From NCBI GenBank assembly GCA_020809705.1, contig CP085830.1:5642001-5706000 (forward strand): DNA of 64,000 bases, read 5' to 3'. Origin of the DNA: Calonectria ilicicola. Its lineage: Eukaryota > Ascomycota > Sordariomycetes > Hypocreales > Nectriaceae. Shown one piece after another: positions 10,571-22,500 of this stretch; the first letter of the stretch is position 1; every line of letters starts with the position of its first letter. The notes below the pieces were generated by a model. The model searched no databases. It worked only from the letters and a program-made list of their open reading frames with translations, and was not told the DNA's origin. The position numbers and the translations under genes were made by a program.

Positions 10571-13106
10571 ACATGCTCAAGCTGTGGGGACGGCAACCTG
10601 CCGCTGTGGACCGTGACAGCCTCACCGGAGGTTAGCGAGGGGGCCGGAAGCCACTTTGGTCCAAAACCGACTCAGCTGAAAGCCCCCCGAAAGATTATTG
10701 CATATAACATTGCTTGTACATGATCGCGAGTGGCCGAGAACATGCTGCCAAGACGGTGGCCTTGAGGAACGAGTTGCAAAAACTTTGGGCCCCTGCTAGC
10801 GTGTGTCGACGCGACTTTGCAGATACGAGCGACCACGCCGCACTAGTTAACACTCAAATTGGTTGTCCTCCTACCGAGCACATCCTCATTTCAGGAATGG
10901 AGACATTTCTTCCCCATACAATGAGCCACCTCTTTACTATGGCGAACTAAAATATGCTTAAACTCGCGAGTGCCAAATGATTACACAACGGTCAAAATGC
11001 CTCCTTCGTACCAAATGTGGACCCAGGACCGAAGTGGGGAACAAGCATACATAAGTTTATGCAGTGCTAGTCCGAAAGCAGCATGGATCAAGTTTATTCT
11101 GGGGCTCATGGTCGAACCGAGATGCTTGCAACCCTTACCTCTCACGTGTTGGGGTTTCCTGTCAGAAAATTCAGCTACCCTACACAATTCGGTGTGATTT
11201 CTATCCGCAGCTTGGGAAGCGAGCTGTCCTTTGGGGCCAAACGAAGAAGAAAAACATGATGAGGTTTATTTTCTTTAGAATACTACTAAATGATATCAAT
11301 TAGGCAATCTGATCAGTTGCTATATAGTAAAGCTCAACGAATGCTATATTGGAACTCTAAATAAACCCTTCTTTCCTTTGAGCAAAGAAACATGCTTAAT
11401 ACTTTGTAAAATGGCAAAAATCACCTTGTGTTATTGGATGGTGACATGCTTTTTAGGTGGCGCTGCTTAAAATCTTGACAGTGCCATTCATAGAACTGCC
11501 CAACAGGAAAAACGAAGGGAACTACACATGGGGTTTATATGAAGGACCTGTGGATTGAAGTCCCTCCATGTATTCTCACATATACAGAAAGAAAGGAGTG
11601 TAATTCAAATGAAAAAAGTATTCAAGACAAGCAGTATTAAATTCAAACAGCTCGTCAATTGTTTCGTGATACTGCCTGTCTCGAAGTTGCAGCAAATTTT
11701 GCTAATGCATTGCATAAGTTTATGCAGAACGCATAAAAACAAAGCAGGCCAATTACATCTCTGATTTCATGGATGAGTAAGCACTATTGGTAGATTAAGA
11801 ACACTAGCAATCATGGATAGTGGCGCACCGATTCGGCTTCTGAACCGATCATTTCTTTCTTGGTGGGCAAAGATGGCGGGAGACGAGCATCGATGATTAA
11901 CCTAAGAGGCCTGGCCTTATTCTCATCCGAGCGAATCGTATCATCTGCACCAGTTGCTGCCCCGGTAAAGCTGAACTAAACCTGAATGGAACGAGTTGCT
12001 GTTCTTCAGCTCCCTTTCACCCAGACAAGCGACAGTATTACTTTCTGTGAGATAAGTGCTTTCTGATCCAGCCATGAAATCTAGATGAGTGTTGATGGCC
12101 AGTTTGCCCATTCGCTCAAGTTTACGTCCCACACCTGCAAATGTTTTACTCGAACAGCCGCACGATTTTAAAGAAAAAAAAAATGGAACAAAAAAATTAG
12201 CTATTTTGACGGCAAGGAGTCTCCCTTTGGGCATTGATCAAATGATCTAGAAGGCTTGGTTGATCCTTCTGTGAGAAGTCATGCCGAATGGCCATCTCCT
12301 TTGAATGGCTAAATCTTAAAGCTTCTATTGACCTATTGTGCATTAATCCGAGGTACAATCTTAAAAAAGCCCAGGGATGCCTCTAGTTCCCCAATTAGTA
12401 ATGGTGACGTTTCAACTTGTTGTTAAACTTCGGCCGTACAGACCTAACACAGGGTTAGTATAGATCGCCGGCAACAAATGTCGGCGGCGGGTTTATCAAT
12501 GGAGAAAAGAAATGACATCCCAGATTTGTATGCGTTTTGGTAATATTTTCAACTAGCCTTATTTGAATCCCCGATGACAAACTTGGGAGCAGCACAGGGA
12601 CTAGTCTGTTGGAGCAAATGATATGGTGAGCTGATATGTGTGATATTTAACCAGTCGGAGAGAGGGGCGCGCAAAGGAGCCAGAGTATGATTTGGCCAAT
12701 GGGATATTGAATGGTGGATCAAAACGCTGCAGGTAATAGTTACTTCCATGTGCCCCCGGATAACCACTCCAATTGCGGGGTATACGGCATCCAGACTCCG
12801 CATTAATAAGCTGGTCAACCTTGGGAAAGGTTCGGTGTGACTTTTTCGGCATGACTCTTCAAGACATCTTTGGTGGGACATGACCAGTAATATTGTGTCA
12901 GAGTGATTTTGCGTCCATAAATGAGACAGGTGTTTGGATGTGACACCAAGCAAGGGAGACCGGCAAAATAACACCCGAGGAGTATTTAATCCAGCAAGGA
13001 TACGCCTCAAAGCCCCTTCGGTTTGACCGGATCGACTCTTCGACACGAAAGATAATCAGATAATCTCCTTCATTTGCCTCGAGCACGACAAATTTACTCC
13101 GCAGCA
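10571..13106. other. Long intergenic region
   Basis: About 2.5 kb. Open frames in it (for example minus 12549-13046 and minus 11941-12234) show no domain, signal peptide or splice structure I can support. The last few hundred bases should contain the methyltransferase promoter. Confidence 0.45.
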
Positions 13107-13802
13107 ATGGACCCCCAAGCAGAGAGTCCACAGCCCGCGCACCCTCCTAAAAATTTGAAGGAAACAAATGCGGCGTCCTATGATCTCATTGCTGAAAAGT
13201 ACAATAGGTGGACAGAAAAGCATCACCATCTCCGATTTTCAAACCTGGCAGAGCTTCGTAGCAAGGTTCCTCAACTTGCTTCAGACGACAGCCCAATCAA
13301 GGTTATAGACTTGGGTTGTGGAGGTGGCCGTCCAGTGCTCGAAACAATCTTGTCGGAAAATCCAAAAGCTACCGCGGTAGCCAATGACATGTCCACAAAA
13401 CAAATGGATATTGCGAGGCAAAATCTTGCAGCTTTTTCTCCAAGAGTCGACTTTATGCCGGGGGACATGACTACACTTGCGTTCCCTCCCAACTCTTTTG
13501 ATGCAGTCATTGCTCTGTACTCTATTTTCCACCTTCAGGCAGATGAGCAAGCAGCAATGATTCAGAAAATTAAAGATTGGCTGCGCCCTGGAGGTTGCTT
13601 GCTGGCAAACTTCACGAAGGAATCTCTTTCTGGAGTCAGGTGGGACCTGTGGCTCGGTGAGGGAGCAGAATTGTGGGGGATGGGCCCAGGAAAAGAAGGT
13701 ACATTGGCTGTCATGGCTGAACAAGGGCTGGAGGTCGAGAAGGCAAAGGTAGAGGGTGACGAAGAGGAAAGCTTCCTTTGGGTTATTGCAAGAAAGCCCT
13801 AG
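13107..13802 (+). CDS. SAM-dependent class I methyltransferase
   Basis: The start is placed at 13107 (MDPQAESP, 231 residues), with good context; an in-frame ATG at 13074 adds 11 residues. Residues 66-73 form motif I (VIDLGCGGGRP), which binds S-adenosylmethionine. ANDMSTKQMDIARQNL is the motif II acidic loop, MPGDMTTLAFPPNSFDAVIALYSIFHL covers motif III/IV, and WLRPGGCLLANF the post-IV strand. The family is the small-molecule/ubiquinone-type Methyltransf_25 group. Substrate unknown. It stands alone and is not next to the biosynthetic cluster. Confidence 0.8.
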   Translation: MDPQAESPQPAHPPKNLKETNAASYDLIAEKYNRWTEKHHHLRFSNLAELRSKVPQLASDDSPIKVIDLGCGGGRPVLETILSENPKATAVANDMSTKQMDIARQNLAAFSPRVDFMPGDMTTLAFPPNSFDAVIALYSIFHLQADEQAAMIQKIKDWLRPGGCLLANFTKESLSGVRWDLWLGEGAELWGMGPGKEGTLAVMAEQGLEVEKAKVEGDEEESFLWVIARKP

Positions 13803-14169
13803 AAGCATCCAATGCAAGATATGCCGGGAAACGTTCTCTGGCCAGGACAAACCAGAGATAGCCTAGCTTTCCCATGTTGGGATTTTCTCTCGGATACTTT
13901 TCCTCAAATTTGTTTGTAGATGCGATCTCTACCTTGAAATATGAAAGCCAAATTCTCTTGTGACAGCAGTTGAGGGTATCGATTTTTTTATTAGATGCCA
14001 TCGCCAGAGGCATTAACAGTAATAGTCAAATCCTGTTGGCCCATTTAAACTTGACCCCCGAGGATCTCGCTTTCGGCTACACTATCGAAGTCGCGCTGAG
14101 GGACCAAGGGTGTGGAACTTGTCTATTATAAACCCACGATAAGATTGGTCTCCTCTTTAATTTCTGGCG
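13803..14169. other. Intergenic, no gene seen
   Basis: 3' flank of the methyltransferase gene. No supported feature. Confidence 0.4.
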
Positions 14170-15000
14170 CCTCGAGTCTGGCTGACGGTTGTATTCTAGA
14201 TAGACCACATATAACCCCAGCTCCTGAGCTTTGAGGAAAGCGAGACGATGGTCGAAGGAGCAGTCGTCTAACGTGCCGGAGCTCAGGATCCACAGCTCAA
14301 AGATAGTCTAACATTGTTTCGAACTCGGACCGGACTTGGTAAGCGGTATGGTTACGATATTGAAAAAACGCTGTGATCGTGTAGGCATTGTTGCTGTCCT
14401 GGACAGTGCGTACGACGTTGGTTTCGGGCTTGCCTCGTTTGGCGCGAGGTTGGGAGCTGGTCTCAATTAATTAAATCCAAAAATAATAACCGATGATTTT
14501 GTAGAAACTGAACAATTACGTTAGTAGAAACGCTGTGGTGGATGAAGGATGCGGGGTGATAGCATTCAAACTTGGTGACCTAGTCTGGCTTTCTTAAGCG
14601 CTTGATGGGCCTGTAGAAGACCACTTGCAAGAGGAAATAGATACTATAGCCACAAAAAAGAACCAGCTGATGTATTCAGGTCTTGTATTTAGCGTTGTGG
14701 GCTCCCGTTTGTCGTTTGGTTGGTGGGACGATCATGGAGTTGGTAGCGGCGGCGGTGATGTTGTTTGGGTTGGTAGGCTTCTCTGACTCCCAATTGGACC
14801 AAAGAATGTCCCTCAGTGGACTAATATCGTCTAAGAACTTTCGAGTTTCTTCAAGTCTCTGAAATATTTGGAATTAAGATCATAATTATGCGAGGGGGAG
14901 AACCCCCTCCTTGGATGGAATCTTACTGCAGGAGGCCATCCGCGTCTTAAGCCGATGTATTACCACACTAAACCCACCTATCACATCCATGTAGGGTATT
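14170..15000 (-). pseudogene. Decayed multi-exon gene, unknown family
   Basis: The minus strand holds coding-like blocks with splice logic. YIGLRRGWPPA ends at a donor near 14930, joins in phase after a TTTCAG acceptor to RLEETRKFLDDISPLRDILW, and runs on to a TGA. Further downstream (14290-14466) is RGKPETNVVRTVQDSNNAY followed by AFFQYRNHTAYQVRSEFETM. A TAA precedes the first block, and the blocks are not joined by an open frame. I do not recognise the family. A domesticated or dead mobile-element ORF is possible. Confidence 0.35.
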
Positions 15001-15471
15001 TTTGTAAGAACAATCTCCCACTGTTTTTACCCAACTAAATTGCGTGCTTGAAGGACAATCTCAACTTGTATTCACAAGCAAGCCAAGGTCCTACCGACAG
15101 GGGTTACCAGGGAGCGATTAGATCTGGCACTGTACCGTCCCATCCATTTGAACATCTAAGTCCTGGTGACATTGGCCACCGGCAAATCAGTTGCGTCCCA
15201 TCCCATTTGGAATGCGTCATTGGCTTGACGGTCATCGCCAGCCAGGCCAATAGAAGCCACAAACGCGGAAGCCAAACAGAGCCCAATAAACTTGCCCCTC
15301 TCCTCTTTCTCTTGTATTCTAGTTTACTTTCCCCTCTTTCTTTCTTCAACTGCGGGAGATTCCGACCGCTTTCGTCAAAGCTCCATCTGAATTCCATCCC
15401 CTTCCTTATGATCTTGTTCGACGAGGTCATCATCTGATCGTCGTTGTCCGAGTATATCGTCCGCCTTCATC

Positions 15472-15960
15472 ATGCCCTCCAAAAAGTCAAAGGGAGCCAA
15501 AAGCTGGTCCATGTTTCCTTCGTTACACGATCGAGTGGCCAGCAAACTCGCAGAAGAAGACCTTTACTTCGACTTCCACGACGTCGACGATAGCAACACG
15601 TGCATCGAAGAATACGACACGAATATCATGGGGCGATTCTTTTGCCGCAACCCCAAATGTACTTCGTCTGGGTGGTCCAGCAAGAAAATTGCCATCACCA
15701 TTAGAATGTATCACGGAGCAGGATATAACGCTCGGGTTTACCATCAGCGATGCAAGGACTGCAATAGCCTCAGTCACCCACGCTTAAATGTCGAGTCGTA
15801 CATTGAAAGAGTCTCTTATCGTCTCAAAAAGTGGCAGGGTATAGAAATGGAAACACCTCACTACTCGGACGGGTCGAAGGGTCCTCATCATCGCCGCTTG
15901 TGTGAGGGGTGCAAGAATGGTCATTGTAAAGAGAGCAGCAACAGTGTTTGGGATATTTGA
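15472..15960 (+). CDS. 3CxxC-type zinc-finger protein
   Basis: Intronless, 162 residues. The fold signature is clear: MGRFFCRNPKCTSSGWSSK (first Cys pair region), Y-N-A-R-V-Y-H-Q-R-C-K-D-C, YIERVSYRLKKWQG, and a terminal LCEGCKNGHC. This matches the zf-3CxxC family (Pfam name from memory), zinc-binding proteins of unknown function in fungi that are related to the receptor-transporting-protein fold of animals. The upstream 130 bases are pyrimidine-rich, as is typical of strong fungal promoters, and the start has a good ATCATGCC context. Confidence 0.8.
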   Translation: MPSKKSKGAKSWSMFPSLHDRVASKLAEEDLYFDFHDVDDSNTCIEEYDTNIMGRFFCRNPKCTSSGWSSKKIAITIRMYHGAGYNARVYHQRCKDCNSLSHPRLNVESYIERVSYRLKKWQGIEMETPHYSDGSKGPHHRRLCEGCKNGHCKESSNSVWDI

Positions 15961-16910
15961 ATCGTTAAATCTTCAAGTGTCTTACCACTATCGGATTGGA
16001 AAGCTAGAAATAGTATGTGCATTATGCTGTGGATAAGTTTTTATGCCAAAAAAAAAAAAAACATCGAACTTGATGGCTTTGCTTATCCCGAACTATCTTT
16101 AATACTTTGTGACTACAAGGCTTTGAAATAGTTTCTCGTTACTTTACAATAAGGGCGTTAACTTATCAAGCCCCATGGCTACAAATATGACATATTCTCT
16201 GAGTTGGTTTTATTTGCGGGCGGGTTTTGGTGTCTTAAATTCTCGTACATGATAATATCCATAATAATCCAGCGATGACCATGAGAAGTAAGCTCGATGG
16301 CGGTGACCTGCTGGGTGATTTCTGGACTTCTCAGTTAGTGAGTGCGCCATTGGACAAAGCTCAACTATCAATATGACACCCTGCTGCCTCGTTCCACCGC
16401 AATCAACGAAAATTGCACACTGAATGAGAAAAAGTACAGGGAGGATGCATTATCATGTACCTTCTAATCCAGCTCCCAAGTAGGCCAGTCTAAGTTATAA
16501 CAGATAGCTAGATAGCTATCAGTATGCCGGTCGCTATCTATGCTCCACCCTTGCTTAGACAAGGTAATAATTCCTTATCGCCAATATTCTTGGCGATAGT
16601 ACATACGGCTGGGATTTTACGCTGGGCTTATCTTTGACTGCATGTCTACAAAATGCTTAGCGAAGAACGATAACTGGTCAGCAGCCCAGCCCATCTATTC
16701 CTTTTCCGGCAGTTGTAGAGTTTGTACAATTTATGTGGCGTGACTGATAAGAACCACGGCTGACCCCAATTAAATTTCTTACGTTCATTTCCCCGCAAAC
16801 ACCCTTGTTCTAATGCAAAGAAACTTAAGAAGCCAATGCGCCTTCGACTGGATGCAGGTGGGAGTCATTTACTTCACTACATAAATACCGACCTGCAATC
16901 GCCAGAGAAA
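15961..16910. other. Intergenic; permease promoter with GATA sites
   Basis: The left half is the 3' flank of the zinc-finger gene and carries a poly-A tract near 16050. The right half is the promoter of the NCS1 permease and contains the GATA-site cluster listed separately. Confidence 0.5.
16502..16751 (+). promoter_or_regulatory. Cluster of GATA (AreA-type) sites
   Basis: At least eight HGATAR motifs on either strand lie within 250 bp: AGATAG at 16502 and 16510, their complements near 16516 and 16534, and others near 16574, 16593, 16628, 16667 and 16745. They end about 160 bp before the permease ATG. In filamentous fungi such sites bind the nitrogen regulator AreA/NIT2. Their density here fits nitrogen-source control of a nucleobase transporter. 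Confidence 0.6.
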
Positions 16911-18735
16911 ATGAGATTTCGGTTTCCCAAGTTGGAGAGACCGCATTTGAGGGTGGAACAGTCAGAGATTTCATTTGCAAACACTGGCTCACGATGGTAG
17001 GCTTATTCAATTTTGCCAACATGTGTCTGCTGGAATAATTCTGTTAATAAATCGAATAATAGGACGAACAAAGATCTTGATCCCGTGCCTCCCAATCGTA
17101 GAAAATGGGGCATTATCAGTCTCGTTGCATATTGGATCTCAGATGCCTTCAATGCGTCCACCTGGCAATTCGCTGCCGGAATCATTGCTGTCGGCCTAGG
17201 CTGGCGCGAGAGTTTAGGCATCGTGGCTTTGGCGTTTTTCATCATCTCTTGGGTGGTATGTTGGGCTCTTGGGCGCGCTTCCATGCTGGGTCTCTCTAAC
17301 CTACCACCAGATTGCATTTAATGGTGCTATCGGTGTCCTGCACCATGTGCCGTTTCCAGTCATTGCGCGTGCCTCTTGGGGCTTTTGGGGTTCGTACATT
17401 GCGATCATCTCGCGTGCGATTCTTGCCGTGTTTTGGTTCTCCATTCAAACAATGAACGGTGCCAACACAGTCCGCGTGATGATCGGAGCAATTTGGCCAT
17501 CTTTTCTAACTTTGCCAAATCACATCCCCGCATCACAAGGCATCGACGATGCAACCATGGTTAGCTTTTTTATATTTTGGCTCGCACAGCTGCCGTTCTT
17601 GTGGATGAGCCCAAATCAGCTGCGCTTCTTGTTCATTGCGAAGAGCACCATCGTCCCTGCCGCTTGGTTGGCTATTATGATCTGGGCCTTTGCTACAGCT
17701 CCAGCCAGCGCCATCTTCCAACAAAAGTCAACAGTCTCGGGTAGCGCATATTCTTGGGCTTTCCTTGCCAGCTTGAACTCGGTTATCGGAAACTATGCAA
17801 CCCTCTCGGTCAATCAGAGTGACTTTAGTCGTTATAGCCGCATTAATGTCAAGTGGCAGGGCTTATATGTGCCGATGTTGCCAGGCCTATTCACATTAAT
17901 CGCCTTTATTGGCATTGTCGCGAGTGGTGCGGGGTTACACCACTATGGCACACTCGAATGGGATCCAATGGTACTTGTAGGACAATGGGATAGCCGTGTT
18001 GCGCGGTTTTTCGCTGCGTTTAGCTTTGCTCTGGCCGCTTTAGGCGTAAATATTTCTGCAGTGAGTATTCTGTCTGCCCTTGGGTAAATGAGACACTGTC
18101 AGGCTGACACTGGTCAGAATTCACTCTCCGCAGCCAACGATCTTATGACCCTCATTCCAACCGTCATCGATATTCGGCGGGGCCAGATTCTATGTGCGAT
18201 AATAGCATGGGCATTGGTTCCTTGGAAGATACTCGCGTCCGCTGGTTCCTTTCTCAACTTTATGAGCGCCTACGCAGTCTTCCTCGGCCCGATTGCAGCG
18301 ATTATGGTTTTCGACTTTTGGGTTATCCATAAGGGAAAATACGACACGAGGGCGCTGTACGAGCCCCACGGAATATACCGCTACTATTACGGATGGAACC
18401 TTCGTGCAGTTGCAGCATTCTTAGTGGGAATAGCGCCAAGCTTGCCAGGCTTCATTCATGGAATCAATAACAATATAGATGTTGGTGTTGGTGTACATCC
18501 ATATGAGTTCGGATGGTTGCTGGGTTTTGTGTCCACAGCTATGGTCTACTGTGGGTTGAGCTATGCATTCCCTGCACACGACTCGTATATTGAGAGATCA
18601 GTATTACCTGATGAGATTTTTGCCCAACAGGGGGTAATTGAGGGTAGCGAGATGCCACATAGCAGTTTAGAAGCCGGGGAGCACCTATCTGAGAAGACGA
18701 ATAGGGTAGACGGAGCTCAAACACATGGTGCCTAA
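16911..18735 (+). CDS. NCS1-family nucleobase/allantoin-type permease
   Basis: Four exons (16911-16996, 17063-17255, 17311-18060, 18118-18735) total 549 codons with all phases matching. The N-terminus reads SRW, then TNKDLDPVPPNRRKWG, which is the NCS1 signature before the first membrane helix. The helices carry ISDAFNASTWQFAAGIIAVG, the PFPVIARASWGFWGSY loop (typical of Fur/FCY permeases) and NQSDFSRYSR. The protein is expected in the plasma membrane, importing uracil, allantoin, cytosine/purines or a related compound with protons. The C-terminal tail is cytosolic and acidic. The GATA-rich promoter supports nitrogen control. Exact substrate not assignable. Confidence 0.85.
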
Positions 18736-18829
18736 ATTAGAACAACGAGTAAGCCTTTAAGCTAAAAGGCTATTTGGTATAATGTTTTCTATTAATGTAC
18801 TTTTCCAAGTAATTAATTGGAATTTAATT

Positions 18830-19143
18830 ATCTATTTGAATTGCTGTTGCAAGACCACCGCCTGCGAATTGGCCTTCAACCATGATCCACCAACGATCTA
18901 TGCCTAGATCCAGAGCATACTCTTCCATCTGGACTAAAGTGACCAAGAAGTCATCAAGAGGCCCAGGAAAAGGATGTCGAGGCGGTTGTATATGCTCAAC
19001 GAAAATAGTAACAGTATTTCTGTTTTTGACCTATTCCATTGTCATGTTAATACCGAAGAATGGGTTTTCAGCGATTAGCTCTCCGTTTATGTCAATGATT
19101 GCAGGCTTGAATGCCGTATCAACATCCTTCTTCTCTGTATAAG
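18830..19143 (-). pseudogene. Relic of an alpha/beta-hydrolase fold-3 esterase
   Basis: The minus strand reads HPFPGPLDDFLVTLVQMEEY, then ALDLGIDRWWIMVEGQFAGGGLA, ending at a TAA near 18830. This is the family's YRLAPEHPFPxPLDD block plus the nucleophile elbow, but the expected GDSAGG reads GQFAGG, so the catalytic serine is lost. An in-frame TAG interrupts the part upstream, where only short coding-like stretches remain. It is a clear relic, not an active enzyme. Confidence 0.55.
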
Positions 19144-19561
19144 TGATGATGGAGATGATGGAGATGATGATGTCGCCTCGAGAGCCAAGGGTTACACTGC
19201 ATAATCAGAGACATTACAAGTTTAGCCACTGCAGTATGCACACCTGGAATAAATTGACTTGTTTATGTCGCTCACACCAAGGTCAAGCACCACACATGAA
19301 GATCAAACTTTAATAAGTACCTTGTCATGTTTCTCGTGGGCACTTTTCAAGAGAATCTGCTAGACTAGTTAAAGAATAATTTTAACGAAGCGACATGCTA
19401 TGCAGATAATATGTGATATTAGTATCAAGAACTTTGGGGTACTAATAAAATTACTATTATTCGTGGTACCTTTTGAAACACTCGATCCTTTTGCCATAAG
19501 TAAATTTTAGAATATTATCAAGCTTTTCTTTTTGTAAAACGAAATTTACCATGTCTCTCTA

Positions 19562-22500
19562 TCATCGCCTTGCTATAATTAATCTAAGTTGACTAGACTC
19601 CCGGGAGCTGTCATCAGTCCATTGCACATGCTGGAACCCCGCGTCTAATAATGTTTCTTTCCAATTCTTCTCACTTGCCAATGCATAAGTGCGACCATCA
19701 TCAAATCTCCACCAACCGTCTAATAACCCGAAAACACAATCCAGCCAAGGAAGCGGTCTTGTGAGTTCGATGAGGGCCAATATCCCGACGTCCTTCCGAA
19801 GGAGTCTCGCGATATTAGAGCACGATTGATTGAGGTTTTTCGTGGCATGTATACAATTAGAAGAGATAGCCACATCATAGCTGCCTAATATTTCCTCTGG
19901 AATAGGCTTCTCAGCGTCGAAAACCGTAAATTCGATATTGGATTTTAGCTCCCCATATAACGCACTAAACGTCTTTTTAGCGCTTGCTACGAGAGCTGGG
20001 GAAATATCCGTAAATGTATAAAAGAACTCAACATCAGCTGCCATAAGTTGATCTAGAACAACTCGCGTTGTCGCGCCAGTGCCCGCACCAATTTCGATAA
20101 TTCGAAGTCTTTTTGAACCACCTTCTTTAGAACCGACTGGGAAGGTTTGGCGGATAAAATGCTGGAGCATTTTATTTCCGATTGAAAATAAAGGGGATTT
20201 CACATAGACATCTTCGAGTGACTTGACAGTCTCCGGGTTTTTGAATAACAAATGCAATGGGTCAGTTTGACCAGAAAGGCAATCAGCCAAGTGAGGCCCT
20301 GTGATGCTGAGGAGATTGTGGTCCGGTTGATAAAGTGGGAAATCTCGCAGAATTTCCCGAGAAAGCTCTGCGGCAGATTTAGTGGTTGGGGGAGCTTCTG
20401 CTGTTCGATGAAATAGAGACTGGCCCTCGTGACGAGATATTAGATCGGCATCTTGAAGAATCTGATAGAGGCGACCAACTAAGCTTCGGTACTTTGGTCT
20501 GTGATCAAATTGAGGGATGGCATCACCCTTCCCGAGTCGTTGTAAATCGCAACCTAGGGCTGTGAATGCTTCTAGTATATATGCGATCACCAGAGACATT
20601 TGCTTTGGATAGACTCGAGTGTAGAAGCTGTCGAATCCAGAACTCCGAATAATAGTGCTGGTTGCTTGCTCCATGAAGGTAACCTCTACGCCAGGCTTTG
20701 AGATCTGAGGTATCGGACCGTCAAGAGAAGTAAGGCTTTCTATTTTAGGTGTGAAAGTAGCAAGGTCATCGTTATCATTTGGCTGGTCAGGCTCGTGTCG
20801 GATTCCTTCGCCCTGTCCCGCGGCTTCTTGAATGGGTCCAGATTTTGGCCCTTTCTCTCGCTGTAGCACTAAAGCGCACAGATTAGAAAAGGTCGAATTC
20901 TCGTCAATGGAACCGAGGCCTATTCTCTTTCCAAACAACTTCTCAATGTCTGATTGGAGCTGTATCGTGACCAAGGAGTCCAATCCAATATCCCCCAACC
21001 GTGTATCTGGAGACATGCTCTGGGAACAGTTCAGATGCTCAGAGAGGAGACTCAGCAGGGCAACGTCATCATTGTTACCGGAGATGGACGTAGCTTCAGC
21101 AATTGTTGGCGACACCGATGACTTCGGAGTAATGTCAGAAGTACTTTTACCAGAATTGCTCGTCGCAGATCCACTCAGATCAGTGGGAAACGTGATTGGT
21201 GAGACTTTTGATCCAAAGCCAATTACCTCGGCATCTTGAAGTGGAATGGCCCTCTCAAAGTTTGTCTGGGAAGTCGTATGATGCTGCAGTGTTTGGCTGC
21301 TTGCACGTTGACAATCATTGATCATTTCGAGCCTCTTTTGTAAAGAACTACAGGGAACTCGGACAAACTTTGCGCCCAAGACTGATAAAGAAAGAGACTT
21401 TTGGTGCGCATCGAAGATCAATATGTCACAGGAAATGATATTATCCTGTTTTTGCATGGTCGAAAGAACAGTCCATGGTCCATCTGACTTGGTGGCCATA
21501 TCCCTATCGTAGTGATTTGGGGCAATTCTATCAATTCCTTGACAAATATAAACCTCATTTTGCAAAAGGTCACCAACAATGCTGGCATGGAGCTCCGCAA
21601 CAAGTAAAATATTGTCGAAAATTGGAGGACTGAATGGACCTTCTGTATCACATTTGTCGGCGATTGTGGGTCTGGCAACAGTAGCTACAGCCGAGGAACC
21701 CTTGGCTGTGATAGTATGAATGCTCAGGTATCTTTCGTCATAGTTTGCCACTTTTGAAAGAAGTTGATTCACAAACGCCCCTTGTACTGTTGAGCCACTG
21801 TTTCCCTTTCGTAACTCCTGACACTGGTCATACAGCAGCCGATGCAAAGGACCATTTGACGCCAAATTAGAAAAGTCTTCTCCATGCACCCTGAGGAAAC
21901 CTGAAGCCTGAAGCTTAGGAACACTGCCAGTGATGGAAATGTCGATGCTTTCAACCATAAACTTCCAACTCGTTTCGGACTTGTTTTGCAATGTTAGCTG
22001 TAGCCTTTTCTGGAGATTCATGCCGAAAGGCGCATGTAACTTCATGCCTTCAATCGATACTGGGTGTCGATTCTGCTGACTAAATACTTTGCGTTTCTGG
22101 AGGATAGCAAGAGCATTTTTAGCTGCTGCCATGTAAACTGAAGATGGAGTAAGAAAATTGCCAAAGACCGTTCGGCCTCGTACAAAGATGGAATATTCAT
22201 GACTATCTTGATTAATGGAGAATACAGTCGTATTTCCATCACTTGATCCAAGTAGAGAAACAAAGTTGGGGGGTTCATTTGCTGAATGAGGTTCTAAGTT
22301 CGACTGCATAGGCCTCTTAACGATGTGTAGCCACTCTCTCGACTTGTTGAAACTATATGGAGGTAGCTTCAAATGTGGAAGAGTGTTCCTCTGGAAACCA
22401 TGATACATCCAAAATTGTACTCGAACTCCGTCGTCCCAAAGACGAATGGTTGTGTCAGAGAGCGATTTCAATGGCTCTTCACCATGTAACTTAATCGAAT

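Noticed and set aside
12549..13046. Minus-strand 165-codon frame before the methyltransferase
   Set aside because: No domain, signal or splice evidence, and it overlaps the expected promoter.
18882..19142. Plus-strand 86-codon frame
   Set aside because: It is the reverse of the esterase relic, whose minus-strand reading carries clear family motifs.
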